A stretch of 64,000 nt of DNA, taken from assembly GCF_027244095.1 (NCBI RefSeq), contig NC_069662.1, positions 17,882,501 to 17,946,500 on the forward strand, read 5' to 3'. The notes under the pieces were generated by a model. It was given only the letters and a program-made list of their open reading frames with translations. It was not told the DNA's origin and ran no database searches. Both the position numbers and the translations under genes were made by a program. Numbering within the stretch: the stretch's first letter is position 1; the number at the start of each line of letters is the position of its first letter. Shown piece by piece: positions 55,081 to 64,000 of this stretch. Source of the stretch: Hemicordylus capensis. Lineage: Eukaryota > Chordata > Lepidosauria > Squamata > Cordylidae.

Positions 55081-55239
55081 ATGCACTGATTGTAAAGGTG
55101 AGGTCGGGAACCTTTAAGAGTGAGGAGAGCAGATCCATACCTGCTCCTCTGCCACTTGCCACAGCTTCCTGCTGTGGCGTCATGCTCCCCAGCACCCCTC
55201 GTGTGGGAGTGGCATGCACATGGCCTCTGTGCATGCATG

Positions 55240-55422
55240 GTAGCCAAGGCGATGTACATGGTTATGTTTATCCTCACAACAACCCTATGAGGTGAGGTAG
55301 GCTAGGCTGGGAGATAAGTTACTGGTGCACAGTCACTCAGTGAGTTTCATGGCCAAACAAGGATTGGAACTTTGGTCTCCCCAGTTCAACACTCAAAACA
55401 CTACACCACACTGGCTCTATTG
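55240..55422 (-). repeat. CORE/MIR-like SINE
   Basis: Reverse-strand order GGTGTAGTG, core TGACTGTG, GGGTTGTTGTGAGGATAAAC matches the other CORE-SINE copies. Confidence 0.65.
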
Positions 55423-55545
55423 TGCCCCACTTTAAAAATAAGGGGAAGAAGAGGAGGAAGGTGCACATAAGGGGATGATGCATCTGGTACCCTTCCTCAG
55501 AGGTCTTGAGCTACCATTGACTCTGGAGAACTGTACTCCTGTTAG

Positions 55546-55741
55546 CAATGTTCCCTCTAATTTTTTTCATTTGTGCACAGAATGAGTTTTGTTCTGGGCG
55601 GCAGTATCAAGGCAGTGTGTGCGCAGATGCATTCAGAATGGGGCCTTCTTTATTCACCCTGAGCAGGGTCTAAAATGAACTGAGTGGACATCAAAAAATT
55701 TGTGAGTGTACACACATGCGCACACCTTAGAGGGAACACTG
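55546..55741. mobile_element. hAT-type MITE
   Basis: Ends CAATGTTCCCTCTAA and TTAGAGGGAACACTG, flanked by CCTGTTAG and TCTGATAG, an 8-bp duplication with two changes. Confidence 0.7.
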
Positions 55742-56770
55742 TCTGATAGGCCTATTGGTAATGGTCATTCTGCACCTGGGAGATACCTTGATTTTCCCTG
55801 CTGCCCACATGCTGCTCCTTTCTAGATGTCTTGCCTAAAAAATCAACAGCCTTGTCTTTTTGAGAATTCCTGCAGCTAGTTGTCATAGAAGAGTGCTGTG
55901 GAGTTTCCTTGCTGTCTGTTTCAATTCAATTTGTGCTGAGCTGGGAAACACAAGTACCAGAGATAACCGGTTATCTTCCTCTCTGTATGTATATCCAGGT
56001 TCCTTGCTCTCTCTGTGTGATCAGTTAATTTATTTGTTCATGGGTTGAACAACCGCCTAGTAAAACAGGAAGGAGAAAAGAGTTGCAGAAGAGCTACTAA
56101 GTTCAATGTGGAAGTAAAATGTATTTTACTAACTGCTATATTATGGCTTTTAGTTCTAGGCACAAGAATGCAAGAATGATTTAACTTTTTAAAAATTGCA
56201 GAGACTCCAGAGGACAAAAAGTGACCTATGACACACACCATAGGAAAAGAGAGGCTGTAGAAACTGAGTTTTAATTTCAACAGACATTTGGTGCTTGTTT
56301 TTATGCAGTTTTAAATTTAATAATTTGATGATTTTCCCTGTTCTAGTGTTATATTTCTAATATTTTTATTGTTTGAACATTATTCTTTTTATTTGTCCGT
56401 CGCTTTGATACATTTATTTTAAAAAGTGGAATAGAAATAAATATATAAATAATAAATATGTTACTGCATTCCATTCAGAGATCTAGCCTAGCTTTCTCTG
56501 TCTCATGCTAATTGTCTATGTGCAGATAATTTATGGCCTGGGGGAACATTCAGCTGTGTTTCTGCAATTTGTTGTCCGAAGCGATATGCCCCAGCAGGGG
56601 CAGCACCATGTTTCATTTCTGCACACTTGAGTTGGTCCTTAAACTGGGAGGATCTGACCAACAGGGATATTTTTGCTGGCCCACAGGTAGGAATATCCTG
56701 CAGCAACAGCACCTTAGAAAGGCAGAGGCCACTCTTTTGGTGTATTGCATTCAGTGACCTTGTCTTCCCA
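55742..56770. other. Intergenic DNA
   Basis: AT-rich; nothing recognised apart from the sequence leading into the SPRY relic. Confidence 0.5.
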
Positions 56771-57246
56771 GTGGATGCCACCTTGACAACTCACATGCAC
56801 TTGGTGCTCTCTGAAGGCCACTGTGGAATTTAGTTATTCCCAGAAGAACCTGCATTTTCCAGCTTGTTCGTTTTGATGTCTAGTTTGGTGTGGCGGCGAT
56901 GGGTGACTTCACAGCTGGGTGCCATTACTGGGAAGTGGAAGTGGGAGAAAGGCTCCAAATTCCAGTGGATAGGCCAGGATAGGCACAGGTGTCTCTGTGT
57001 TGCAAGGGCTGCTTCTTCCTGGACCAGGAGAAGAGTGTGTGGTTCTTGTGGCTTATCCTGGACCAGTGCTGCACCACTCATGCAGTTTCGGGTCTTTATC
57101 TAAATCTTACCTCTCAGTCTCAGCCTCAAGTCCTAGGCACCTACCTTGGTTACAAAGCTGGGCATGTGAACTTCTTCAGTGCTGAGGACATGGAACCCCT
57201 TTCTGACATGAAGGTGACTCTCACTGAACGGATTTGCTCCTTCTGA
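56771..57246 (+). pseudogene. Decayed PRY-SPRY (B30.2) exon
   Basis: Behind an acceptor-like TTGTCTTCCCAG, the sequence reads VDATLTTHMHLVLSEG, fitting a PRY start (VTLDPDTAHPxLxLSED). Further on, in other frames, come a GCHYWEVEVGE-like stretch (56920-56950) and LGTYLGYKAGHVNFFSAEDM, the counterpart of the SPRY end (VGxFLDYEAGxVSFYNAxxM). It is broken in several places, so it is a relic of a butyrophilin/TRIM-type gene. Because it still has an acceptor, it probably derives from a spliced genomic copy, not a retrocopy. The parent gene cannot be named. Confidence 0.7.
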
Positions 57247-57316
57247 CCCATGTCTCCCGAGACCAGCCACCCTCTGCATATGATACCAATGTGCTATGGC
57301 ATACATGCATCTACCA

Positions 57317-57450
57317 GGGCTGCTCGACTTTGGCCATCCTGCAGATATTGGCCTACAATTCCCATAATCCCTGTCTATTGGCTATTGTGGCTGGGAATTA
57401 TGGGAGTTGTCGTTCAAAAACAGCTGGCGGCTAAGTTGAGCAGGCCTGAG
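57317..57450. mobile_element. Palindromic hAT-like MITE, second subfamily
   Basis: TGCTCGACTTTGGCCATCCT and the inverse GGCGGCTAAGTTGAGCAGGC; arms contain CTACAATTCCCATAATCCC and its inverse. Confidence 0.65.
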
Positions 57451-59260
57451 TCAGGGCTGGACTCATCATGCTGCGACATCCTTTTCTAGAGTAGCCAGAT
57501 CTTCTGTAATTTAATTAGAGCTTTCCCGTGCATCATACTCATATATTTAGAAGTGCCTCATACTCATATATTTATTACTTCATTCGTTGATTTCTATCCC
57601 ACCTTTCAATCCAGAAGGATTCCGCATGGAATGCTTAGAAGGTGGCTGTGGGGTATGGGCAGGTTACCTAGGTAACCAGTGGTGAAGCAGTTAACAGGAA
57701 GCTGGGGAGAGGAGCTGGTGAGAAGAGGACAGGAAGAAGGGCTGAGGTGGAGGAGAAGCCACCAGGAGAAAAGAAGCCGAGGAGGAGGAAGGCCTTAAGG
57801 GCAAGAAGAAGCAGAGTCTGGAAGAGTAGAGAGACTTATCTGAGAAGGCCGCTCCTGGGACTGATCCTGGTCACAGGACTTGCCTGAAAGTTTCACATAC
57901 TTTCTGGTATAAAATAAATGTGAAAAACTGTGTGTATGCCTGTGTGTTTTGAGTTTCAAACATGGATTTTTATTTTTTATTTTTTGCAGTGACAAGAAAA
58001 AAGGGGGGCAGTTTTACCACCCAAGCCTTAAGGGTCACCCTGGTCCCTTTTCTTCACTGCACCCCCATCTTGCACAGCCACACTTACAACCCCTTCAGTC
58101 ATCTCTCCCCCACCCCACTCCATCCTATCGCATTTCTCCCTGCTGGGATCTGACAGCATTTTGCATTTTGCCCAGGAAGACCCTAGTCAGGTTGTGGGTG
58201 AAGGACTGACACAGAGGGATTGCAAGAGGAGAGAGCCCAAGGTGGGGTGGGGTGGGGTGGGGTGGGGAATCCAGACCACCAGACAGGTCCCTTAAGGCAC
58301 AGTAGGGGTCACCCCTGGTCCCTTGCCTTCTCTTCCAACACCCCACTTATAGCTACAAAACTGTGTCTTTTCATTCTCCAGCAGAAATCTGGGGTTGTGG
58401 GCTTAGAAACTGAGGCTCCTTTCCTATAAAAAGGCACTCCCCAGTTTAGAGATCTATCTATCTATCTAGGCCTCCCTGACTGACTGACATAGAACTTCCA
58501 GACCAACACACAAAAGATAGAAACATGCATCTAGTTTTTGCAAGTAAATTCCAGATCTCACCCAGACTACCAACAAACAAACAAACAAACCCCACAAAAA
58601 TGCTTGACTTTCCCAGAAAAAGCATGGTGATGAATTAAATCTCATAGAGATAAGAAAGGCTAGAGTCACAGAGAACTAAGAGGTTGATATGCTTGCAAAT
58701 TGCAAGCCCTTTATATACCTGGGGTGCACCCTGAGATCTCCATTTAAGCTGTGCACTTAAAACTTTCAGGTAGGTCAGCGTGTTTCCACTGAAGACAAAG
58801 GTGCCAAAGCTCTCAGTTCTGTCTTGGAAAAGAATTGCATCTCAGCACAAAATCACTGTGCATGACTCTATTGTTTTATGTTCTTATATCTATGGGGAAA
58901 TGCTTCATTTGAAGCAGGAAATACAACAGAGGAAGCCTTGAAACCATAGAGAGAGGTGAGTGATAGGGCTGCATCATCTGTGAAGGCAAAGTACAGTAGG
59001 ATTCTAAACATGTGATTGGAAAAATACACTACCCACATTGGTCTGTTCATCTGCATCTGTTTTCCAAGTGGAGATAAAAAACTACATATATTCTAAACGC
59101 ACGTTTAAAAGTATCATCTGAAGTGGTCCAGTGTCTGCTTAATGTTGGTTTTTTGCGGTGCCACTTGTGGATCAGCAAAAAATCCTGAGTTCACAAGACA
59201 AGCACCATGGGAGAGTATATTCTTCCAGGGCCACCAGTTTTCATTTAACTGACATTGGAT
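57451..59260. other. Intergenic DNA
   Basis: Purine-rich 57700-57830 and a (GGGGT)n run at 58240-58265; short (CTAT)n at 58450. No gene recognised. Confidence 0.5.
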
Positions 59261-59267
59261 TAATCAT

Positions 59268-59697
59268 GTGAACCTAGGAACAGAGGAAACTGTCCATCTA
59301 GCTCGGTATTGTCTACACAGACTGACAGTAGCTTCTCCAAGGTTACAGGTAGGAGTCTCTCTCGGCCCTATCTTGGAGATGCCAGGGAGGGAACTTGGAA
59401 CTGTCTGCAAGCAAGCAGTCAAGTGCTCTTCACAGAGCATCCCCATCCCCTGAGGGCAGACCTGTTCAGCTTTGGGGGGCCCAGCTGTTTTTGGACTACA
59501 ACTCCCATAATCCCCAGCCACAGTGGCCAATAGCCAGGGGTTATGGGAGTTGTAGGCCAGCATCTGCAGGAGGGCCAAAGTTGCACAGCCCTGCCTGTGT
59601 GGAATATAATACAGTACTCACACATGTCTCCCATTCAAATGCAAACCAGGGCAGGCCCTGCTTAGCTAAGGGGACAATTCAAGACTAGCTCTCCCTC
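59268..59697 (-). repeat. Full-length 5S/tRNA SINE interrupted by MITE
   Basis: The tRNA half (59268-59456) and 5S half (59602-59697, with CCCTGCTTAGCTAAGGGGAC) are parted by the MITE 59457-59593. The flanks CCTGAGGG (59449-59456) and CCTGTGTG (59594-59601) are a diverged 8-bp duplication. Confidence 0.75.
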
Positions 59698-59944
59698 TAG
59701 GGTTGCCAACATTCCACTGCCCCCATAAGGGACACGAGGCAGGGCATATGCAGGAGTAATGGTAAACATGAGTGCTGTATGTGTTATTACCACTTTCAAC
59801 TTAAACTACAGTATAAGTTACAACAAAGGAGATTGCTTCTCCTTTGCTTATTAATATAACCATGGTTAGCCAAATTGGGTGTGATGTAATTTTTTTTCTA
59901 GAAAGAGAAGCATTGTTAGCCAGTAAAAAAAGGTTTCACACATG

Positions 59945-60400
59945 AGCACTATCTATCTATTTATTTAATACATTTATATACCGCCTCAAACCAAAGTTTT
60001 GGGGCGGTTCACAACTATAAAACAACAATACAAATAAATAAAACACTGAAATAAATTAAAACTCCAAAAGCTGCTTAAAACAAAATCAGTTTACAATATT
60101 TAAATTACAGAAGTTAAAAGGCCTGGTTAAAACGATGAGTCTTCAAAGATCTTTTAAAAACTGCTAGAGATGGGGAGAGTCTTATGTCAACAGGAAGGGG
60201 ATTCCACTTTGGAATCCCCTTCCTGTTGACATAAGACTCCCCATCTCTAGCAGTTTTTAAAAGATCTTTGAAGACTCATCTTTTTAACTCAGTGAGAAGG
60301 CCCACCCCTGAGTGGCCACCAAACGACTTGAAGGTAGCCACAGATACGCCTCCTGATACCTGGATCTAGTCATCACTTGAATGATTTTCATTATCCTGAT
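59945..60400. mobile_element. L2-like LINE piece with head-to-head inverted duplication
   Basis: 59945-60125 is a minus-strand LINE tail (ATTTATATACCGCC, GGGGCGGTTCACAA). 60126-60206 and 60210-60288 are inverted copies of one L2 C-terminal coding segment (in translation WNPLPVDIRL, FKRSLKTHLF), differing by one base and a 2-base gap over about 80 bases. Confidence 0.75.
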
Positions 60401-62276
60401 ACCTGGATAATACTAAGTTAACCAATAGCTGTGAATGTCCCCCATACAGGACTGTATGTTAATGTCCCCCATACAACCCTAAGCCTGCAGCCCACCAGAA
60501 CCACAGATTAATCTGGTAGGGAGCGGGAAGGGGAAGCAGTTGGAGCTCACTTATTTTGTTTTTAGTGAAATAACTGGTTTGATCTGAGCCATAGGTTATT
60601 CCCATTAGCCGAAAATAAGGGGCAAATGACACCCTGTAAGGGACAGACAATTCTGGGCTGAAATAAGGGACCTTCCTGCTAATAAGGGACTTTTGGTAGC
60701 TCTATGTTGTGGACCAGTCCATAGAGTGCTGCTGTGCAGAGCACGCATAAAGGTTCTTTGGCACTGCATGTGTGTGCAGGAGGCAGATTGGCAGTCCGCT
60801 CTGGTTAATGCTAAAGGTTAATGCTAGATCCATGGGGAGGGAGAAGAGACAGAGGAGAAGTTTCCTTTCCAGAGGAACTTCCTGCTCAAAACATTCCCTT
60901 GTGGGCTACAGGCAATCTGATAGGCAGTGGTGGCATCAGAAAAAAATATTGACAGGGGGCACAGAAGAGGCAAAGTGCATTTATGAGTGAGCGATTGGTG
61001 CCCCACATATTAGATTTCTGAAACAGAAATGGGGGGCAACTACTTGTCTGAGGGCACACACTTGTCCCGCCCCCTCCCCCCCCAGCTGGTAGGAAGCTAG
61101 GGAATCCGTGTATCTGGGTTGGGATTGTATTGGGGAGGGAGGGAAAAGGGAATGGATCACTTTCAATGCAAAGAAAAGGGAAACGTGCATATTTGGATAA
61201 GAAGTCCAAATGGGAGTTTCTCATTTAGGCTTCTTATCTAAACACACATGCTTTCCTTTTCTGTGCAAACGTCGTCGTTTCCCCATACAGTTCATTTCTT
61301 TCCCCTTGATTCCTAAACAAGCAGCTTGGTGGGTAGAGAGTGTGATCTTGAGGGAAGGTGAGGGTTATTAGCCAGGATGGAAGGCGGTTTGGAGCAGCCC
61401 CACATTGGGAATGGAGGGCCACATTAAGAAATGGGGGGTTGTTGTGATAGTAAGGTTTCAAGGGAGGACTAGACCTCATTTAGAGCAACTTATCAGGAAA
61501 AGCCCTCCGGGGCTTTTTCTGATAAGGGGGAAAGCACAGGAAATTCAAAACAGACCAATCCAAAAGATTGGGTGGAAACTACACACACAGCTACCTATTA
61601 AAGAAGGGAAAGCTTTGTTCTCTTAGTTACTTAGTTCTGTCCCATGAGTGCCCTGAGGAAGGAGACGCCTGATCGCTGCTGGGGAAATGGTAAGGCCTGT
61701 GAGTAATAAGTTAGGGACCAGTTCAGTTATATGTGTGAAGGAAGTTATGTTTCTTTACTGTATTGCTTGAAATCTGAGTTGTCTGATTAATGAAAACTTC
61801 TCTCTCTTACAGTCTGCTTTATGAAGAGACAATTGTTCGCATTTCATATTCTGTTTTTCTTTGAATCTAATAATAAACACGTTGGTGAAGTATGCTACTC
61901 ATTTGGGGGTCTGCCTTAGTCACATGCCTCTGGAGGTTTAGGAATGCTCAGTCCCTTTTAGGGAGGGTTTTGCTACTTTATCCCCCCCCCGACCCCCAGG
62001 AACCTTATATGGAGAGTGGGTTTTCCCACATCAAAATAAAGTGGGTGGTGGCAGCCTTCTGTGAATTTCTTAAAGACAAGGATTCAACCCCAGTGAACTC
62101 CCCCCTCCTCCTCTGGCTCTGGTAGGAGTCATTACAGGGTGGAAAGAGAACCATCAGTAGAACGGGTACTCCCAGACTGCAACAGTCCTTCAACCCACCA
62201 GTGATTTGCATGCAGGGTTATCTTTAAAGAGAGTTGAAAAGGGGGAAAGACCCCTGGGGAAAATCAAGATCTTCTA
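60401..62276. other. Intergenic DNA
   Basis: No gene. A small stem-loop (GGAAAAGCCCTCCGGGGCTT) lies at 61497-61516. Region 61640-61900 has an AATAAAC near 61870 and a mild resemblance to an LTR end, but no element ends were found. Confidence 0.45.
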
Positions 62277-62412
62277 ACTTGGTGTTTCCTAACCTTGAAT
62301 TCCCTGATGTTGTTGAACTGCAACTCCCATCATCTCCAGCCACAGTGACTTTTGGTCATTGTGGCTGGGGGTGATGGGACTTCTAGTCCAACAGTATCTG
62401 GGAATCCAAAAT
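62277..62412. mobile_element. Palindromic hAT-like MITE
   Basis: CTTGGTGTTTCCTAACCTTG with GAACTGCAACTCCCATCATC, then the inverse GGGTGATGGGACTTCTAGTC; ends TGGGAATCCAAAATTAGG. Confidence 0.65.
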
Positions 62413-63262
62413 TAGGTACCCCATCTAACACAATCAGTAGGAGAAAGGGATTACAAAAAAAAGGTGTCTTGGAACTAGAAAAAGAACAACTAAAAAGATC
62501 AGGGGATTGGAGCACCTTTCCTCTAAGAAAAAGCTAAACTCTTTTGCCGGGGCGGGGGGGGCGGGTAGTTTAGAAAAAAATATGACTAAAGGAGGACATG
62601 ACAGAGGCTGAGAACATGATGCATGGGGTGGAGAAAATTAAAGATGTCCCCCCTTCTTCTCTCATAATGCTAGGGGCATGTAGTGAAATTGCTGCTGGGT
62701 TATGTGTATATCTGTTTAGTTGTTTGTGGGTATTTGTTTGTTTGTTTGTTTGAATTATTGCAATCTATATGAAACTTCCTTGAGGACCATTTGATCAAAG
62801 GTGGGGTCTAAATCGACTGAATACATACACTTTGGAATGTGCAAAGTAGTACTTTTAGGGCAGGGGCTCAGTCGTGATTACCTTTTGAGCAGGGGCGTAG
62901 TAAGGTTGGAGTGGGCCCAGAGACAAGATTTTAAAATGGGCCCCCCCCTCACTGAAGCTCAGCTCATGAAGTAAAGAAATCTTATGTGCCACAATAGAAC
63001 ATCATCGTAAAATTTTTTTTTTAAGGTTTTGTAAATTGTGGACAATGCAAGTCATTTAATGGTACTAGAGAAAGACATGCCATTCTGGTAGCTCCAGGTC
63101 TTAACACTCACATCAATTTTAGAGGATGAACACAACTGAAGGAAGCCCGGGCGGGTGCTCAGCTGGGGGAGTCAGTCATATGTCACTCCTGTCTCCGCTT
63201 ACCCAATTATAGTTATGCCCCTGCTTTTGAGCTAATGCACCTGTCCTTGGTTTCTGACACAG
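62413..63262. other. Intergenic DNA or intron
   Basis: G-run at 62548-62560, (TTTG)n at 62727-62750, C-run at 62940-62948, a possible TE fragment around 62885-63230. If the exon at 63263 is real, this is intron. Confidence 0.4.
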
Positions 63263-63431
63263 ACGGAACTGGAGAGAAAAATTTCGGCTCCTGCAGATGC
63301 ATCTGGAGAGTCTGGCAGCTTGCAGGTGCAGGCTCAACCTAATAATGGTTTTGTGGGCTGGAATGGAGCAAACCCCAACGAGAGCGGCAGTTCCAAAGGG
63401 GAGAGAGGTCTTCAGCCTTTGCAACTGTTAG
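63263..63431 (+). CDS. Possible isolated coding exon, family unknown
   Basis: 169 bases open in the frame starting at 63263, flanked by acceptor GTTTCTGACACAG and donor TTAG/GTGAGG. It would encode TELERKISAPADASGESGSL, then a Gly/Asn/Ser-rich stretch and RGLQPLQLLG. Phase 0 in and phase 1 out. The composition looks protein-like and the stretch is not in a repeat, but I recognise no family and see no partner exon. A reverse-strand open frame overlaps it, so chance is possible. Confidence 0.4.
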
Positions 63432-64000
63432 GTGAGGAGAAGAATATAGAAATTCGTAGACAAATTGTGTTCTGTCCTCTCATGTTGCACAGCTGACATG
63501 TGAGTAAATGCATTTGGTATCATTTAGCACTTAATACTCTTACACAATACTGTTGTTTGTTTGCAGTCAACTGCTACTGAAAATGGTAAAGGGTTTTATT
63601 CTTTCCCCACTTTTAGTGCTTGCTTGTGATTGGCCAGTTGAAAAGGGCTGACTTACTATGCAACATTGCACATACGTTGTAACACACAGTTGGGCAAGAG
63701 CGCTTGTGCACAGATGCAGTTGCGCAGTGGTACAGCTGTTATTTCCAGTGACTGTATCATTGTGCAATGGCATTTGCACAATTTTTTCTGAAATGAGGAT
63801 TGTGCTGATGACTGGAACCTTGAAAGAGAAGAGAGATAGCGGTTATTCTGGATTCCTAAATAAAAGTGTGTAATCTTGTTTGGGTGGAGAATAGTTTGGT
63901 TTTATCTAACATGAACATACTTTCACATCTAACAATATTTGCTTTATTTATTTATTTATCAAATTTGTACACCACCCCAAACCTTCGTCTCTGGGCAGTT
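63432..64000. other. Flank with start of another L2-type tail
   Basis: From about 63945 the sequence (TTTATTTATTTATC, ACACCACCCCAAACC, CTCTGGGCAGTT) is the reversed 3' tail of a LINE running out of the window, like 43430 and 59950. Before it nothing is recognised. Confidence 0.5.

Noticed and set aside
57700-57960. Purine-rich stretch with AATAAATG, LTR or gene end
   Set aside because: No element ends or open frame; could be simple purine-rich DNA.
61640-61910. Possible second LTR (AATAAAC near the end, polyA-like context)
   Set aside because: No TG...CA ends, no duplication and no internal region could be set.

Overview
The window is vertebrate nuclear DNA, almost certainly from a squamate reptile (lizard or snake). 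The genes have GT-AG introns. The intergenic DNA is dense with CR1 and L2 LINEs, a Bov-B LINE tail, Sauria-type tRNA SINEs with a Bov-B-like tail (a squamate hallmark), CORE/MIR-like SINEs, a composite 5S rRNA/tRNA-Ala SINE, palindromic hAT-like MITEs, a Tc1/mariner MITE, a probable Helitron and one solo LTR. The species cannot be read from the sequence.

Layout. 1-9633 (+): the last six coding exons of CORO1A; the 5' part lies left of the window. 13085-15560 (-): complete three-exon BOLA2. 16.6-19.6 kb (+): complete SLX1A, the GIY-YIG nuclease subunit. The order and orientation CORO1A(+), BOLA2(-), SLX1A(+) match human 16p11.2, so this is an old conserved block. BOLA2 and SLX1A diverge from a 1.1 kb intergenic promoter region with ETS-like, CCAAT, CRE and ZNF143-like motifs. 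19.6-26 kb is repeat-rich intergenic DNA.

26029-29721 (-): a SCAN-C2H2 zinc-finger gene with three fingers. 37435-50285 (-): a much longer SCAN-KRAB-C2H2 gene with six fingers, split over four coding exons whose reading phases all agree. Its SCAN exon holds an in-frame 651-bp tandem duplication. In both genes the SCAN box is preceded by a segment resembling the N-terminal half of a Gag capsid, the source from which SCAN is thought to have been domesticated.

50.3-64 kb holds no clear complete gene. It contains L2 copies, a Bov-B tail, a GC-rich foldback insertion, a decayed PRY-SPRY (B30.2) exon at 56.77-57.25 kb, and an isolated exon-like open segment at 63.26-63.43 kb with good splice sites but no recognised family.

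How the genes work: CORO1A is an actin/Arp2/3 regulator of leukocytes, BOLA2 handles cytosolic [2Fe-2S] clusters with GLRX3, SLX1A is the nuclease of the SLX1-SLX4 resolvase, and the two zinc-finger genes are probable DNA-binding regulators. They share a neighbourhood, not a pathway. I saw no new multi-gene system. The most unusual signals are the SCAN-exon duplication, the composite 5S/tRNA SINE, the MITE family carrying inverted ZNF143/THAP11-like motifs, and several nested or foldback insertions. Exon limits and splice phases were worked out by eye; repeat edges are approximate unless a target-site duplication is quoted.
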